The notes under the pieces are model-generated. The model ran no database searches and was not told the origin of the DNA. It was given only the letters and a program-made list of their open reading frames with translations. Below are positions 1 to 8,115 of a DNA stretch of 64,000 nt, piece after piece. Source of the stretch: Chitinophaga varians (GTDB lineage: Bacteria > Bacteroidota > Bacteroidia > Chitinophagales > Chitinophagaceae); the NCBI RefSeq assembly GCF_014529945.1, contig NZ_JACVFB010000001.1, positions 1,674,001 through 1,738,000 on the forward strand, in the 5' to 3' direction. The position numbers and the translations under genes are program-made. Positions within the stretch are counted from its first letter, which is position 1, and the number at the start of each line of letters is the position of its first letter.

Positions 1-576
1 CTTCAGGAAAAAGAAGGTGATGCTGGTCTGTTCGTTTACATGTACATCAAGATAAGAGCCTAAAAGACCAACCAGGGCCGTGTAGGCCATGAGTATGGGC
101 AAACATACGGTAGTGGCCAGTACGCGTGTCACCACCAGGTATTTGAACGGGTTGATGGCCGATACTTCCATCGCGTCTATCTGTTCCGTTACCCGCATAG
201 ATCCCAATTCCGCACCAATACTGGAACCCACTTTACCGGCGCATATCAGGGCGGTCACCAGGGGTGCCAGTGCTCTGATCACGGCAATCGCTATCAGCGA
301 GGGAAGCCAGGACGTAGCGCCAAATTCAGACAAGGATGGCCTTGATTGTTTGGTGAATACCAATCCGGTGATGAAGCCTGTTAAACTAATGAGGGCCAGC
401 GATTTATAACCAACCATATAACATTGGCGTATAAATTCCCTGGTTTCAAAGGGGAACCTGAAAAGTTCCCGGAAGAACCGGGCTACAAAAAGAAAGGTGG
501 TATGTACGCTGATGAAAAAGCGATCAACTCCGGGTGATATGACTGGTTTTTCTGGTTGTCCGTTGCTGGAATCCAT
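1..576 (-). CDS. MlaE-family ABC transporter permease (5' part; C terminus beyond window)
   Basis: The translation from ATG at 576 gives 192 residues and runs off the left edge of the window. It begins with a hydrophilic leader (MDSSNGQPEKPV), then the MlaE/YrbE fold: a membrane segment, the family's 'GYKSLALISLTGFITG' region, a hydrophobic segment with 'IRALAPLVTALICAGKVGSSIGAELGSMRVTEQIDAMEV', which is the best-conserved part of MlaE, and a further membrane segment. MlaE permeases pair with an MlaF ATPase and an MlaD lipid-binding protein to move phospholipids between inner and outer membranes. The partner genes are not visible and may lie to the left. The family is secure; the substrate is inferred from the family. 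Confidence 0.9.
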   Translation of the reverse strand, partial: MDSSNGQPEKPVISPGVDRFFISVHTTFLFVARFFRELFRFPFETREFIRQCYMVGYKSLALISLTGFITGLVFTKQSRPSLSEFGATSWLPSLIAIAVIRALAPLVTALICAGKVGSSIGAELGSMRVTEQIDAMEVSAINPFKYLVVTRVLATTVCLPILMAYTALVGLLGSYLDVHVNEQTSITFFFLK

Positions 577-783
577 TTGCCGATTTTTAACTACATGAAA
601 CTAAATCAGAGCCCAATAATATTACAAAAAACGGTCTTTTTTGTTATTCCGGCCACAACTTAATACACATATTTTCAGGCCCATGGCGTCATAAACAGGT
701 GGAAACGGGCAGTGGAGCAGGAGGAAGAGGTAACGGGCAACGTTATACGTTTGGGGATTTTTTTCCGCTATTTGCCGGCAGGA

Positions 784-821
784 AGCAGCAGACAAAGACA
801 ATGGCCCCTTTGTCTGCTGCT
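784..821 (-). terminator. Hairpin just downstream of the GNAT gene
   Basis: A 14-bp perfect stem (784-797 with 808-821) around a 10-nt loop sits 8 nt beyond the GNAT stop codon. No T-run follows on the minus strand, so it may protect the 3' end of the transcript rather than act as a classical intrinsic terminator. Confidence 0.5.
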
Positions 822-828
822 GAAAACA

Positions 829-1314
829 TTAACGGTGGTAATGGTAAAACACATCATCTACCATCATCCTTGGGAAAGCAGGCGGCAACTGGTCGGGTGT
901 TACCTGGTCAAATCCTTTTTTCTCATAAAAACGGCGGGCGGCATGGAGGAAGTTCACCGTGCCGAGGTAAATGTCCCGGATACCCCGGGTAGCGGCATAA
1001 CGAAGCAACGTGTCCAGCAGGGCTGTGGCGATGCCGTGTTCTTTTCCTCTGTATTCCTTGCGGACAAACATTTTACGCAGTGCGGCCCCGTCTGGCGCGT
1101 AAGCAATCAGTGCAATGGTGCCCACCAGCCTGTCGCCATCAAATGCGCCCCAAAAGCCGCCCCCGGTCTGATGGTAGTACTGCTCGATATCCAGCAGGTC
1201 CTGCTGCTGCGAAAGATTGGTCGGTACGTTAAACTCCTGCTGCTGTATCGGCAGAATCAGATTGATTACTTCTTCAGAATAATCATTGCCAATCGGTCTA
1301 TAGGTAATTGCCAT
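829..1314 (-). CDS. GNAT family N-acetyltransferase
   Basis: This 161-residue protein has the GNAT fold: 'GAFDGDRLVGTIALIAY' (beta2-beta4), 'ALRKMFVRKEYRGKEHGIATALLDTLLRYA' with the acetyl-CoA pyrophosphate-binding RGKEHGIA motif, and 'LGTVNFLHAARRFYEKKGF', the usual C-terminal half. It should transfer an acetyl group from acetyl-CoA to an unidentified amine. I chose the ATG at 1314; the longer frame needs a TTG that lies inside the promoter. A TAnnTTTG box and a perfect palindrome lie directly upstream, so a dimeric regulator, perhaps the neighbouring MarR protein, probably controls it. The substrate cannot be read from sequence. Confidence 0.88.
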   Translation of the reverse strand: MAITYRPIGNDYSEEVINLILPIQQQEFNVPTNLSQQQDLLDIEQYYHQTGGGFWGAFDGDRLVGTIALIAYAPDGAALRKMFVRKEYRGKEHGIATALLDTLLRYAATRGIRDIYLGTVNFLHAARRFYEKKGFDQVTPDQLPPAFPRMMVDDVFYHYHR

Positions 1315-1329
1315 GGGATTACTTTTCTG

Positions 1330-1357
1330 CAAATATATGTAGTTGACTACATATATT
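1330..1357 (-). promoter_or_regulatory. GNAT promoter with overlapping palindromic operator
   Basis: On the minus strand TATATTTG (1330-1337) matches the Bacteroidota -7 element TAnnTTTG, 16 nt before the GNAT start. It overlaps a perfect 26-bp palindrome at 1332-1357 with 12-bp arms (AATATATGTAGT / ACTACATATATT) around a central 2 nt. The placement on the promoter suggests repression. A MarR-family gene follows 140 bp away and is the obvious candidate binder, by inference. Confidence 0.65.
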
Positions 1358-1462
1358 GAAAAAAAAATGAAGAAGCGCTATGGTAGGGGACTCTAATCGA
1401 GATGTCAGTCGTAATAGTGGAAGGGGTACAACAGAGGAAGGACTTCATTATACATAGCGGCA

Positions 1463-1507
1463 GAACAACAACGCCAACACATCATTGCCCAGGGCTTCAG
1501 CCCTGGG
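1463..1507. repeat. REP-like palindrome, copy A (overlaps the MarR stop codon)
   Basis: A GAACAACAACG tag (1463-1473) precedes the perfect hairpin CCCAGGGCTTCAGCCCTGGG (1488-1507). The same tag and hairpin recur at 21.0-21.15 kb and 23.13-23.28 kb. The right arm encodes the last codons and the TGA stop of the MarR gene on the minus strand. Confidence 0.75.
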
Positions 1508-1991
1508 GATGCTGGTGCCGATGAATTTCTTCCGCTCTTTCAAAGAAGCTTTTCTCCCGAAAACGGGCTTCCACTTCATTGATGGCGTTCATAATATTAT
1601 TGGTGCTGTTGGTCAGATCGGTGAGGGCAGCGGTGATCAGTTCCCAGACGGGTTTCATCTCAGTTACCAGCTGCCGGCCTTTTTCGGTGAGGCTGATCAG
1701 GCGTTTGCGGGTGTCGGTCTTATCTTTCCGGGAGGTGACCAGCTTTTTGGCTTCCAGCTCTTTGAGCAGGCTGATGGTGGAGGGGTGGGTATAACCGATT
1801 TCATTTGCAATTTCCACCACGCTCAGTACTTCATTGGCATGTAGACTGTACACTACAGGAAACCATTTCGGCTCGAAGTCAATGCCATGGGCTTTGTAAA
1901 TCTGTTGGCCGTCTTTGCGCAACAGCTCGCCCAGGCGCTGCAGGCGCGTGGAAATCGCCAGGATGCCGGATTGATCGATCGCATTAATCAT
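1497..1991 (-). CDS. MarR family transcriptional regulator
   Basis: This 164-residue winged-helix protein carries the MarR core: an N-terminal dimerisation helix (about 1-50), the recognition region 'LSVVEIANEIGYTHPSTISLLKELEAKKLVTSRKDKTDTRKRLISLTEKG' (about 55-105) with the wing motif DTRKRLISLT, and C-terminal helices. MarR proteins are dimeric, usually ligand-responsive repressors. It starts 23 nt after the stop of the membrane-protein gene at 2015-2788, so the two may be co-transcribed. The palindrome upstream of the GNAT gene is a plausible target. Its C terminus and stop codon are written by a REP-like palindrome, so the last residues may be acquired. Confidence 0.88.
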   Translation of the reverse strand: MINAIDQSGILAISTRLQRLGELLRKDGQQIYKAHGIDFEPKWFPVVYSLHANEVLSVVEIANEIGYTHPSTISLLKELEAKKLVTSRKDKTDTRKRLISLTEKGRQLVTEMKPVWELITAALTDLTNSTNNIMNAINEVEARFREKSFFERAEEIHRHQHPQG

Positions 1992-2014
1992 ACCGCGAAA
2001 ATAAGCAGTCGCTT

Positions 2015-2788
2015 TTAAATAGCCACAGAATCTTGCTGCGTATGAAAACGGAACGACCGGGAGCCATCTTTAGCGGTGACGATGGTCACCTGCAATAATT
2101 GACCGGGTGTGGCAGGCAAGGACTGCAAACTGCAAAATGTCTGTGCACCGATGCGGTACCACGTATAGGCCTCACCGTTAATTATTCCCTGCAGCCTTTC
2201 GGTTACAATGCCCCGGATGGTGGACCGGTGCGTGATACTTTTGAGATAATGCTGGTATCTCCTGATCATAAAACATAAGCCGGCGCCCACTACGATGGCG
2301 GGCGGCGTCCAGCCCAGCAATACGGCGGGTGTGCTGAAGCGGTCGGGCATGCCGATCACATAAAACAGTACGGAAAGAATAATGGCGAAAACCAGGGCGA
2401 CAAGGCCGGTATCTTTCAGCAGGGAAGAACGCGCCGCGGTAAGGATGGCCTGTTCCTGCAACACCGCCGGATGTGCTTCATATGACACGTCGGGCAACAA
2501 CCAGGTATGTTCCCCATAACGGACCGTTTCCAGCCTCACCGGCTGGTGAATCAATCCGGATGCCTGCGTCAACTGCGGCAGAGCAGCAGTACCAGGTACA
2601 GACAACAACGGGAAGGCCTGCACGAATTGGCCGTCTTCAAAATAATAACGAAGGGTATGGTTTTCGGCGAGTTCCAATCTCACCAGATGCCCGCTACAGA
2701 CAGTTTTTTCATACGTGCCCGGGATAATCTCCAGTTCTTTCAGCAGTTGAGCGTCGGCAGCAGACAACGGAACTTGTTTCTGTTGCAT
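2015..2788 (-). CDS. Hypothetical membrane protein, two predicted TM segments
   Basis: I do not recognise this 257-residue protein. Residues 1-130 look soluble and beta-rich ('IPGTYEKTVCSGHLVRLELAENHTLRYYF'). They are followed by two hydrophobic helices ('GLVALVFAIILSVLFYVIGM' and 'PPAIVVGAGLCFMIRR') and a second soluble part ending 'QLLQVTIVTAKDGSRSFRFHTQQDSVAI'. There is no signal peptide, so both soluble domains probably lie on the same side of the inner membrane. The MarR gene follows 23 nt downstream on the same strand. No function is assigned. Confidence 0.6.
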   Translation of the reverse strand: MQQKQVPLSAADAQLLKELEIIPGTYEKTVCSGHLVRLELAENHTLRYYFEDGQFVQAFPLLSVPGTAALPQLTQASGLIHQPVRLETVRYGEHTWLLPDVSYEAHPAVLQEQAILTAARSSLLKDTGLVALVFAIILSVLFYVIGMPDRFSTPAVLLGWTPPAIVVGAGLCFMIRRYQHYLKSITHRSTIRGIVTERLQGIINGEAYTWYRIGAQTFCSLQSLPATPGQLLQVTIVTAKDGSRSFRFHTQQDSVAI

Positions 2789-2887
2789 CTGTTCATTGGA
2801 AGCGTTAGGTGGACAAATAGGATTTACGCATTTGTATTAACAACAAAATACGTAAAAATATTATCAAATAACTGTCTGTACCCAATG

Positions 2888-4534
2888 TTATTTTATTTGT
2901 ACTGCCTGTGTATTACCCTGACATGCCCGTTGCGCTTTATGATGGTCGCCTCCTGCTATAATAATGTTGGCGCTCTGATGACCGTCTACCTGCAAAAACG
3001 TGTTGGCGGCAGACAATAACCGGGTGGCGGTACATAATATATCCCGGCTGTTGATGAACCGCAGGGCGGTAGCATCCGGATGCCCCTGTATGCTCAGCCC
3101 CTGAACAGCTGCATCGGATACATTGTCCAGCACCAATGCCGGGCGGAGGTCTGGTTCCCGGTAAGTGAGCCGTACATTTTGCAGCGTAAGTCCCTTCACA
3201 TTGCGGGCATACAGCCCATAAGCGGCGGCGCCGGCGGGAGCGGTGCCCCATACGCCGAAGTATTCAACGGAAACGGCCGGCACCTCTTTGGTGGCCATGG
3301 CGGTAGTACCGCCGCCGGCGGCGGTTACCTGTACGTCGGTGAAACTGATATTTTCAAGATAACTGTCGCCGACACCGTTGAGCGTGATACAGCTGTATTG
3401 CTCTCCTGCAAAAGGTTTTACGTCAAATGGAATATCCGGATGGTTCTTCGGTTGGGTGACCAACGATGCCCGGATGTTATTGAACGCAATATTGCGGACG
3501 AAGGTGTCACTGTTACTGCCGGCATTAAAGCCAATCCCTATAGGTCCGGTAACGTTCTCCATCACGATGTTGCTGAAGAGGAGGTTTTCAATTTTCGATT
3601 TGCCCGCGCCAATCTTTACCGGACAGCCATAGGTGTCGTAGATGATACAGTTGGATACGGTAATGTTTTTCGCTTCGCCGCTGCCAAAGCGGAAGATAGA
3701 CCATCGCGTGCTAAAGGTGCAGTTGGTGACGGTAACAAACTGGTTGCTGCCAAACAGCGCGCAACCGTCATCCTGACAAGCCACGTCACAATCGGAGATA
3801 TGGACATGCTGACTACTGTTAAAGTGAAAGCCGTCATTGTTACGGTTAACGCGATTGTATATACGAATTCCGCGAATATTCACTTCCCGGCACTCCAGGA
3901 TGCGGAAGCAGTGATAGGCGCTGCGGGTGAAAAAAGCGTCCTGTATGCGGATATGACGGCAGCGATAAAAAATCACGAGGTGGGGCCGGTCGAAATTACC
4001 GCCTTTCTGTCCGCCCGGACCCGTGCCGTCTCCCTTGCCGTTGTTGAAGTGAATGCCATCACCGTCAATGGTACCGCTGCCTTCAATGCTAATGTTTTCA
4101 GCATTGGCTGCAAAGAGGAATACCACGTTGCCATTGCCGGGTGGTATGCTGGCAGGCGCCTGATAGTCTTCCCGGCGGGGACTTCCCAGAATACGTCCGC
4201 CCACAGCAAGGTGCAGTGTCACATTACTTTTCAGCTCCAGCGTGCCACATAAAAAATCGCCGGCAGGTACCCATACTATGCCACCCCGCTGTTGATGGCA
4301 TTCATCAATGGCGCGTTGAATAGCCTGGGTGTCATTGGTATGGCCATCACCGCGGGCACCGTATTGTACTACATCATAGATGAAGGAGTACTTGTCTTTT
4401 GCGGTATCACCTGTGGCAAGGGCAATAGCGGGGATGGCGGTGGCCCCGGCGGCTGCCAGGGCAGGCATGGATATTTTTTGAAGCCAGGCACGACGCGTTA
4501 GGCCGGAGGCTTCACCGGTAGGGTAGTTGATCAT
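2888..4534 (-). CDS. Tat-exported glycoside hydrolase family 28 (polygalacturonase-like)
   Basis: The 548-residue protein starts at ATG 4534 and has a twin-arginine signal ('LTRRAWLQKISMPALAAAGA'). The mature part opens with 'DVVQYGARGDGHTNDTQAIQRAI', the pectin-lyase/GH28 entry strand, and continues as a right-handed beta-helix. GH28-like active-site blocks are visible: 'NNDGFHF' (cf. NTDG), 'CQDDGCALF' (paired Asp), 'FGSGEAKN' (in the place of GHG) and 'CPVKIG' (in the place of RIK). It is expected to hydrolyse an alpha-linked galacturonan or related plant polysaccharide in the periplasm. The changes at the GHG and RIK blocks leave the exact substrate open. A LacI-type operator lies 12 nt before the start codon, so induction by a sugar is likely. 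Confidence 0.82.
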   Translation of the reverse strand: MINYPTGEASGLTRRAWLQKISMPALAAAGATAIPAIALATGDTAKDKYSFIYDVVQYGARGDGHTNDTQAIQRAIDECHQQRGGIVWVPAGDFLCGTLELKSNVTLHLAVGGRILGSPRREDYQAPASIPPGNGNVVFLFAANAENISIEGSGTIDGDGIHFNNGKGDGTGPGGQKGGNFDRPHLVIFYRCRHIRIQDAFFTRSAYHCFRILECREVNIRGIRIYNRVNRNNDGFHFNSSQHVHISDCDVACQDDGCALFGSNQFVTVTNCTFSTRWSIFRFGSGEAKNITVSNCIIYDTYGCPVKIGAGKSKIENLLFSNIVMENVTGPIGIGFNAGSNSDTFVRNIAFNNIRASLVTQPKNHPDIPFDVKPFAGEQYSCITLNGVGDSYLENISFTDVQVTAAGGGTTAMATKEVPAVSVEYFGVWGTAPAGAAAYGLYARNVKGLTLQNVRLTYREPDLRPALVLDNVSDAAVQGLSIQGHPDATALRFINSRDILCTATRLLSAANTFLQVDGHQSANIIIAGGDHHKAQRACQGNTQAVQIK

Positions 4535-4546
4535 AATCGTGGTTTT

Positions 4547-4562
4547 ATGCAAACGATTGCAT
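4547..4562. promoter_or_regulatory. LacI-family operator upstream of the GH28 gene
   Basis: ATGCAAACGATTGCAT is a 16-bp palindrome (ATGCAA-N4-TTGCAT) with the central CG step typical of LacI/GalR/PurR sites. It ends 12 nt before the GH28 start codon, where a bound repressor would block expression. No LacI gene lies in this window. Confidence 0.6.
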
Positions 4563-4633
4563 TTTACACTAAAATAATCATTTTTATAAAAGACAAGAGA
4601 TAATGTTGATGAACGTGGGAGGAGGAAAAAAAT

Positions 4634-5080
4634 CTATCCTTTCAGCGCCGGTTTAAGCCGGTACAGCAGTGGGGTAATAGCGTCTTTGATATCCTGTACT
4701 TCGGTTGCCGTGATACCCAGACTGTCTGCCAAACGGAGCGGTGTTTCAGCAGCCTGCTGCTCCAGCGCAGTGCCCTGTGCGGTCAGCTGGATATTGACCA
4801 CACGTTCGTCTTCTTTACTGCGCACCCTTTTGATCAGCTTCTTGGCTTCCAGCCGTTTCAGCAAGGGGGTTAAGGTGCCTGAATCGAGCATCAGCGTTTC
4901 TCCGAGGGTTTTTACATTCATAGACTGATGCTCCCATAGCAGCAACATCACCAGATATTGTGGATACGTAAGGTCCAGCTCACCCAGAAATGGCTGATAA
5001 TGGGAGGTGATCAGTCGCGATAAAGCGTATATCGGAAAACAGAGTTGGTTGGAGAATTTGAGCTGTTTCAATGTTCGCAA
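4634..5080 (-). CDS. ohrR: OhrR-type MarR regulator, organic hydroperoxide sensor
   Basis: This 148-residue MarR protein has the OhrR hallmark N terminus 'LKFSNQLCFPIYALSR' with the peroxidatic Cys at residue 14. The winged helix follows ('MNVKTLGETLMLDSGTLTPLLKRLEAKKLIKRVRSKEDERVVNIQLTAQG'). In OhrR, organic peroxides oxidise this Cys and release the repressor from DNA. No in-frame ATG exists: a TAG stop lies just upstream, so translation probably starts at TTG 5080, 13 nt after the stop of the PfpI gene. It is the last gene of ohr - pfpI - ohrR, which fits autoregulation from the palindrome at 6232-6255. Confidence 0.88.
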   Translation of the reverse strand: MRTLKQLKFSNQLCFPIYALSRLITSHYQPFLGELDLTYPQYLVMLLLWEHQSMNVKTLGETLMLDSGTLTPLLKRLEAKKLIKRVRSKEDERVVNIQLTAQGTALEQQAAETPLRLADSLGITATEVQDIKDAITPLLYRLKPALKG

Positions 5081-5095
5081 TTTAACAACACAAAA

Positions 5096-5773
5096 CTACG
5101 CTAATGTTTCCAGTAAAATACGGGCTACTTCTTCGGAGGACGCCGGGTTCTGGCCTGTAATCAGCAGTCCGTCCCGAATGGCATAGGAATGCCAGTCCTT
5201 TTCCTTGCTGTAAATACCGCCATTCTTTTTCAGTTCATCTTCTACCAGGAAGGGTACTACTTTCGTCAGCTGTACGGCATCTTCTTCGGTATTGCTGAAT
5301 CCTGTTACTTCTTTGCCTTTTACCAATGGCTCACCGTTGGGGGCTTTCACTTTATTTAATACACCGGGCGCGTGGCAAACAAAAGCCACCGGCTTGTTTT
5401 GTTTGTAGAATGTCTCGATCAGGGCAACTGACACCGGGTCGTTGGCGAGGTCCCACAGCGGCCCATGACCACCAGGATAAAATACGGCGTCGTAATCGTC
5501 TGCCGCTACTTCATTGAGTTTCGCTGTGTGAGCCAGTTTGTTTTGCAAGGCCTGGTCCGCGTTAAACCGTTGTGTGGCGGGCGTCTGAAAATCAGGTAGC
5601 GCGCTTTTAGGATCAATAGGAGGCTGGCCGCCTTTGGGCGATGCAATGGTCACTTCCGCGCCGGCATCGGCCAGCGCATAATAAGGCGCCGCAAATTCTT
5701 CTATCCAGAAACCGGTCTTCTGCCCGGTATTTCCCAGCTCATCGTGGGAGGTAAGCACAATTAATACTTTCAT
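5096..5773 (-). CDS. DJ-1/PfpI family protein (type 1 glutamine amidotransferase-like)
   Basis: This 225-residue protein has the DJ-1/PfpI fold: 'KVLIVLTSHDELG' at the N terminus, 'YDAVFYPGGHGPLWDL' and the nucleophile elbow 'KPVAFVCHAPGVL' with the reactive Cys. It resembles the Hsp31-like branch, whose members act as glyoxalases or protein deglycases; which activity this one has cannot be told. It lies 10 nt downstream of ohr and 13 nt upstream of ohrR, so it belongs to the peroxide-response operon and probably deals with electrophile or peroxide damage. Confidence 0.88.
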   Translation of the reverse strand: MKVLIVLTSHDELGNTGQKTGFWIEEFAAPYYALADAGAEVTIASPKGGQPPIDPKSALPDFQTPATQRFNADQALQNKLAHTAKLNEVAADDYDAVFYPGGHGPLWDLANDPVSVALIETFYKQNKPVAFVCHAPGVLNKVKAPNGEPLVKGKEVTGFSNTEEDAVQLTKVVPFLVEDELKKNGGIYSKEKDWHSYAIRDGLLITGQNPASSEEVARILLETLA

Positions 5774-5783
5774 AAAATAACGT

Positions 5784-6209
5784 TTAAATCACTTCAAGGT
5801 CAACGGAAATATTACCACGGGTAGCCAGTGAATAAGGACATACCTGATGCGCTTTTTCCACCAGTTCCTGCGCCACCTGCCGGTCGGCTTCCGGAATGTG
5901 TACCCGCAGCTTTACAGATAACCCGTAACCGCCCGCATTGTTCTTACCCAGACTAACTTCCGCAGTAACACTGGTGGTACCGGTCTGTACCCTTTGTGTC
6001 CGGATGACCAGATTGAGCGCACTGTCAAAGCAGGCGGCATAACCGGCGGCAAACAATTGTTCCGGGTTGGTATAAGCGCCTCCATGGCCACCCATGGCGG
6101 TAGGGATTCTTACTTCGAGGTCCAGCACGCCGTCGGAGGTGCTGACATGTCCGTTTCTTCCACCTGTGGCGGTGGCTTGTGCCGTGTAAATAGTTTCGGT
6201 AATCGTCAT
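5784..6209 (-). CDS. ohr: Organic hydroperoxide resistance protein, OsmC/Ohr family
   Basis: The 141-residue product has the Ohr signature: 'TAQATATGGRNGHVSTSDGVLDLEV' at the N terminus, the first redox Cys in 'NPEQLFAAGYAACFDSAL' and the second in 'AHQVCPYSLATRGN'. Ohr is a cytoplasmic thiol peroxidase that reduces organic hydroperoxides with the two cysteines. It is the first gene of the ohr - pfpI - ohrR operon, 22 nt downstream of a perfect 24-bp palindrome that should be the OhrR site. The length is normal and both catalytic Cys are present. Confidence 0.94.
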   Translation of the reverse strand: MTITETIYTAQATATGGRNGHVSTSDGVLDLEVRIPTAMGGHGGAYTNPEQLFAAGYAACFDSALNLVIRTQRVQTGTTSVTAEVSLGKNNAGGYGLSVKLRVHIPEADRQVAQELVEKAHQVCPYSLATRGNISVDLEVI

Positions 6210-6231
6210 GTGCTGAATTTTAATAGTGTAA

Positions 6232-6255
6232 AATTAAATTGTATACAATTTAATT
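6232..6255. promoter_or_regulatory. OhrR operator between divergent ohr and cytochrome c genes
   Basis: This is a perfect 24-bp palindrome with arms AATTAAATTGTA / TACAATTTAATT. The TACAATT/AATTGTA half-sites match those described for OhrR-family regulators. It lies 22 nt before ohr on the minus strand and 20 nt before the 6276 ORF on the plus strand, so one site may control both directions. Confidence 0.75.
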
Positions 6256-6275
6256 CCAAATATTTTTTTCTGTAG

Positions 6276-7907
6276 ATGAATACGTTATTTTTATCATCAT
6301 TTATCCTTAGCCCTATGTCCAGACTATTCCTTTCAATGCTCCTGCTGGGGAGTTGCTATGCCTGTAACACGGCAGACAAGCCTCACCAGCCACCTGCGGA
6401 TAAGCCGCAGCCTCAGCTTTTTTCCGTCAATACCTACAGAGACACGGTCCTGCTTACCGGTAAAGGCGCCCGCATCCACATCGTCGCCAATGCCATCAAA
6501 GCGGAAGGTAGCCAGGTACAACTGGAGGTAACAGAAGTATACGATGTAGGAGAGATGCTGGCCTCCGGTATACAAACCGTCAGTGACCACCAGCTGCTCA
6601 GCAGCGGCGGCATGATCAATATCCGTCCGGCTGGTAACGCAACAGCCCTGATATTGCAACCGATACGGGTGGAAGTTCCCACTGCTTATTGGCAGGAAGG
6701 CATGATGCATTATACCGGGGCAACAGATGAAGAAGGTAACATCAACTGGACAAACCCCGAACCACTTCCACGGCAGAAAATACAGGAGCCGTTGGATAGG
6801 GGACATGCCATCCTGGAGCAGCATTGTTATAGTTGTCATGCTATCGACCGGAAGCTGACCGGCCCTGCTTTAATGCATGTTACCGCCCGCCGTGACAAAC
6901 AATGGCTTTATGCCTTTATACGTAATAGTGATGCGGTCATTGCCAGTGGCGATCCGGAAGCCAGTTGTGTGTTTGTGGATTATAATATGACCGCCATGAC
7001 AAAGTATCCGGCGTTATCGGATGAAGATCTGGAAAGCATCTGTCTCTATATAGACCAGGTAAGCAAACAAAAAGATCTCGCTGGCTATTACCGCGTGCAG
7101 AAAGCGAGAGATACCTGCCGGAAATACTTAGCCATCCGGGGCGCATTATTAGCTAAAAGAAACCAGGCGCTGTACAAAATAATGGATACATCTGTATTCG
7201 GCAGGGCATCGCCATCAAAGGCACCTGTGTACAACCAAACATCAGTAGCGGAAGACACGCAGCCTGATATTCCCGGCTATTATAATCCCGTTTATTATGA
7301 TATGGTCATCAGCGCATTTGGTTGGCATAACCTCGACATGCTATTGAAGCATATGCCCGGTGTGGAGAAAACACGTTTAACCGTGGTGGTTAAAGGTGCT
7401 TACAGAAAAGACGTTCAACTGTTCCTGTTGATACCTGAATTGCGGGTAACTGTAGAGGGCCTGCCACTAAACGGGAAAGCCGATACTTACATTTTCGGTG
7501 ATGAAGACGAGATATGGCTGCCGTTAAACCGACAGGCATGGATCGTGGCCATGGGAAAAACAGACGGTAAAACACTCTTTGCCAACACTGGTTTCAGTAT
7601 ACAATTGGCTCAACAGTTGGCCATTAGTCCGGAAATCAGCAGGCGTGATGTGTTTAACCAATGGCTCAAAACACTTGGGATGAATCCTGTGAAAGATCTT
7701 GATGAGCAGACGCAGGACCCTCCGGTTGTGGATGTAAGCCGGAACGAGGCTTTGTTGCGAAAACAGGCTATAAAGCTGATTGCAAGTAATCCGGAAACGA
7801 AACAAATAGACTCTCTGCTTTTGCTGTTACAGGCACTAAAGCCTGTCGGCGTCAACTGTGGTTGTGATATGCCTGTTCAGCTGCCAGCGACCGCTCCCGG
7901 CGGATAA
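6276..7907 (+). CDS. c-type cytochrome domain lipoprotein
   Basis: The 543-residue ORF has a hydrophobic signal ('SRLFLSMLLLGSCYACNTADKP') whose Cys suggests a lipoprotein. A second in-frame ATG at 6315 (MSRLF) may be the true start. An N-terminal region of about 150 residues of unknown fold is followed by a single haem site 'EQHCYSCHAID' (CxxCH, near residue 188) and a likely Met ligand region 'YNMTAMTKYPALSDEDLESICLYI', so one class I cytochrome c domain is present. The C-terminal 250 residues I do not recognise. The protein probably faces the periplasm and carries electrons. A shared operator with ohr suggests a link to oxidative stress, by inference. Confidence 0.75.
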   Translation: MNTLFLSSFILSPMSRLFLSMLLLGSCYACNTADKPHQPPADKPQPQLFSVNTYRDTVLLTGKGARIHIVANAIKAEGSQVQLEVTEVYDVGEMLASGIQTVSDHQLLSSGGMINIRPAGNATALILQPIRVEVPTAYWQEGMMHYTGATDEEGNINWTNPEPLPRQKIQEPLDRGHAILEQHCYSCHAIDRKLTGPALMHVTARRDKQWLYAFIRNSDAVIASGDPEASCVFVDYNMTAMTKYPALSDEDLESICLYIDQVSKQKDLAGYYRVQKARDTCRKYLAIRGALLAKRNQALYKIMDTSVFGRASPSKAPVYNQTSVAEDTQPDIPGYYNPVYYDMVISAFGWHNLDMLLKHMPGVEKTRLTVVVKGAYRKDVQLFLLIPELRVTVEGLPLNGKADTYIFGDEDEIWLPLNRQAWIVAMGKTDGKTLFANTGFSIQLAQQLAISPEISRRDVFNQWLKTLGMNPVKDLDEQTQDPPVVDVSRNEALLRKQAIKLIASNPETKQIDSLLLLLQALKPVGVNCGCDMPVQLPATAPGG

Positions 7908-7937
7908 CAACGCAAAAGACTATACGCCTTTTTAGCC

Positions 7938-7964
7938 CCCGGCCCATATCAGGCCGGGTTTTTT
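7938..7964 (+). terminator. Intrinsic terminator after the cytochrome c gene
   Basis: A 7-bp GC stem (CCCGGCC / GGCCGGG) with a 7-nt loop is followed directly by six T. It separates the cytochrome gene from the ADP-ribose operon. Confidence 0.85.
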
Positions 7965-8023
7965 ATGCCCGGTATTATCTTCCGCAGAAAAAAATGTTGT
8001 CTGGTAAAATAAAATTGTTTTAC

Positions 8024-8044
8024 TTTGCGTCATAATGACGTAAA
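8024..8044. promoter_or_regulatory. Palindrome at the start of the PARG-NADAR-KptA operon
   Basis: TTTGCGTCAT-A-ATGACGTAAA is a 21-bp palindrome with one mismatched pair. It overlaps a TACTTTG element (8021-8027) resembling the -7 box, 72 nt before the first gene. The position predicts a repressor that controls the whole operon. The regulator is unknown and not encoded nearby. Confidence 0.55.
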
Positions 8045-8115
8045 CAAAACATCAGCATAGGAAGCCGGACCCCATTGATGCGCTTTCAATCACCTGGTGT
8101 GTAAATGATGATAGT

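Noticed and set aside
3080..4252. 390-residue open frame antisense to the GH28 gene
   Set aside because: It is a shadow: no recognisable domain, and the opposite strand has signal peptide and catalytic motifs. Similar long antisense frames over the M1 peptidase (21675-22841), lepA (23816-24871) and pnkp (32940-33878) were rejected for the same reason.
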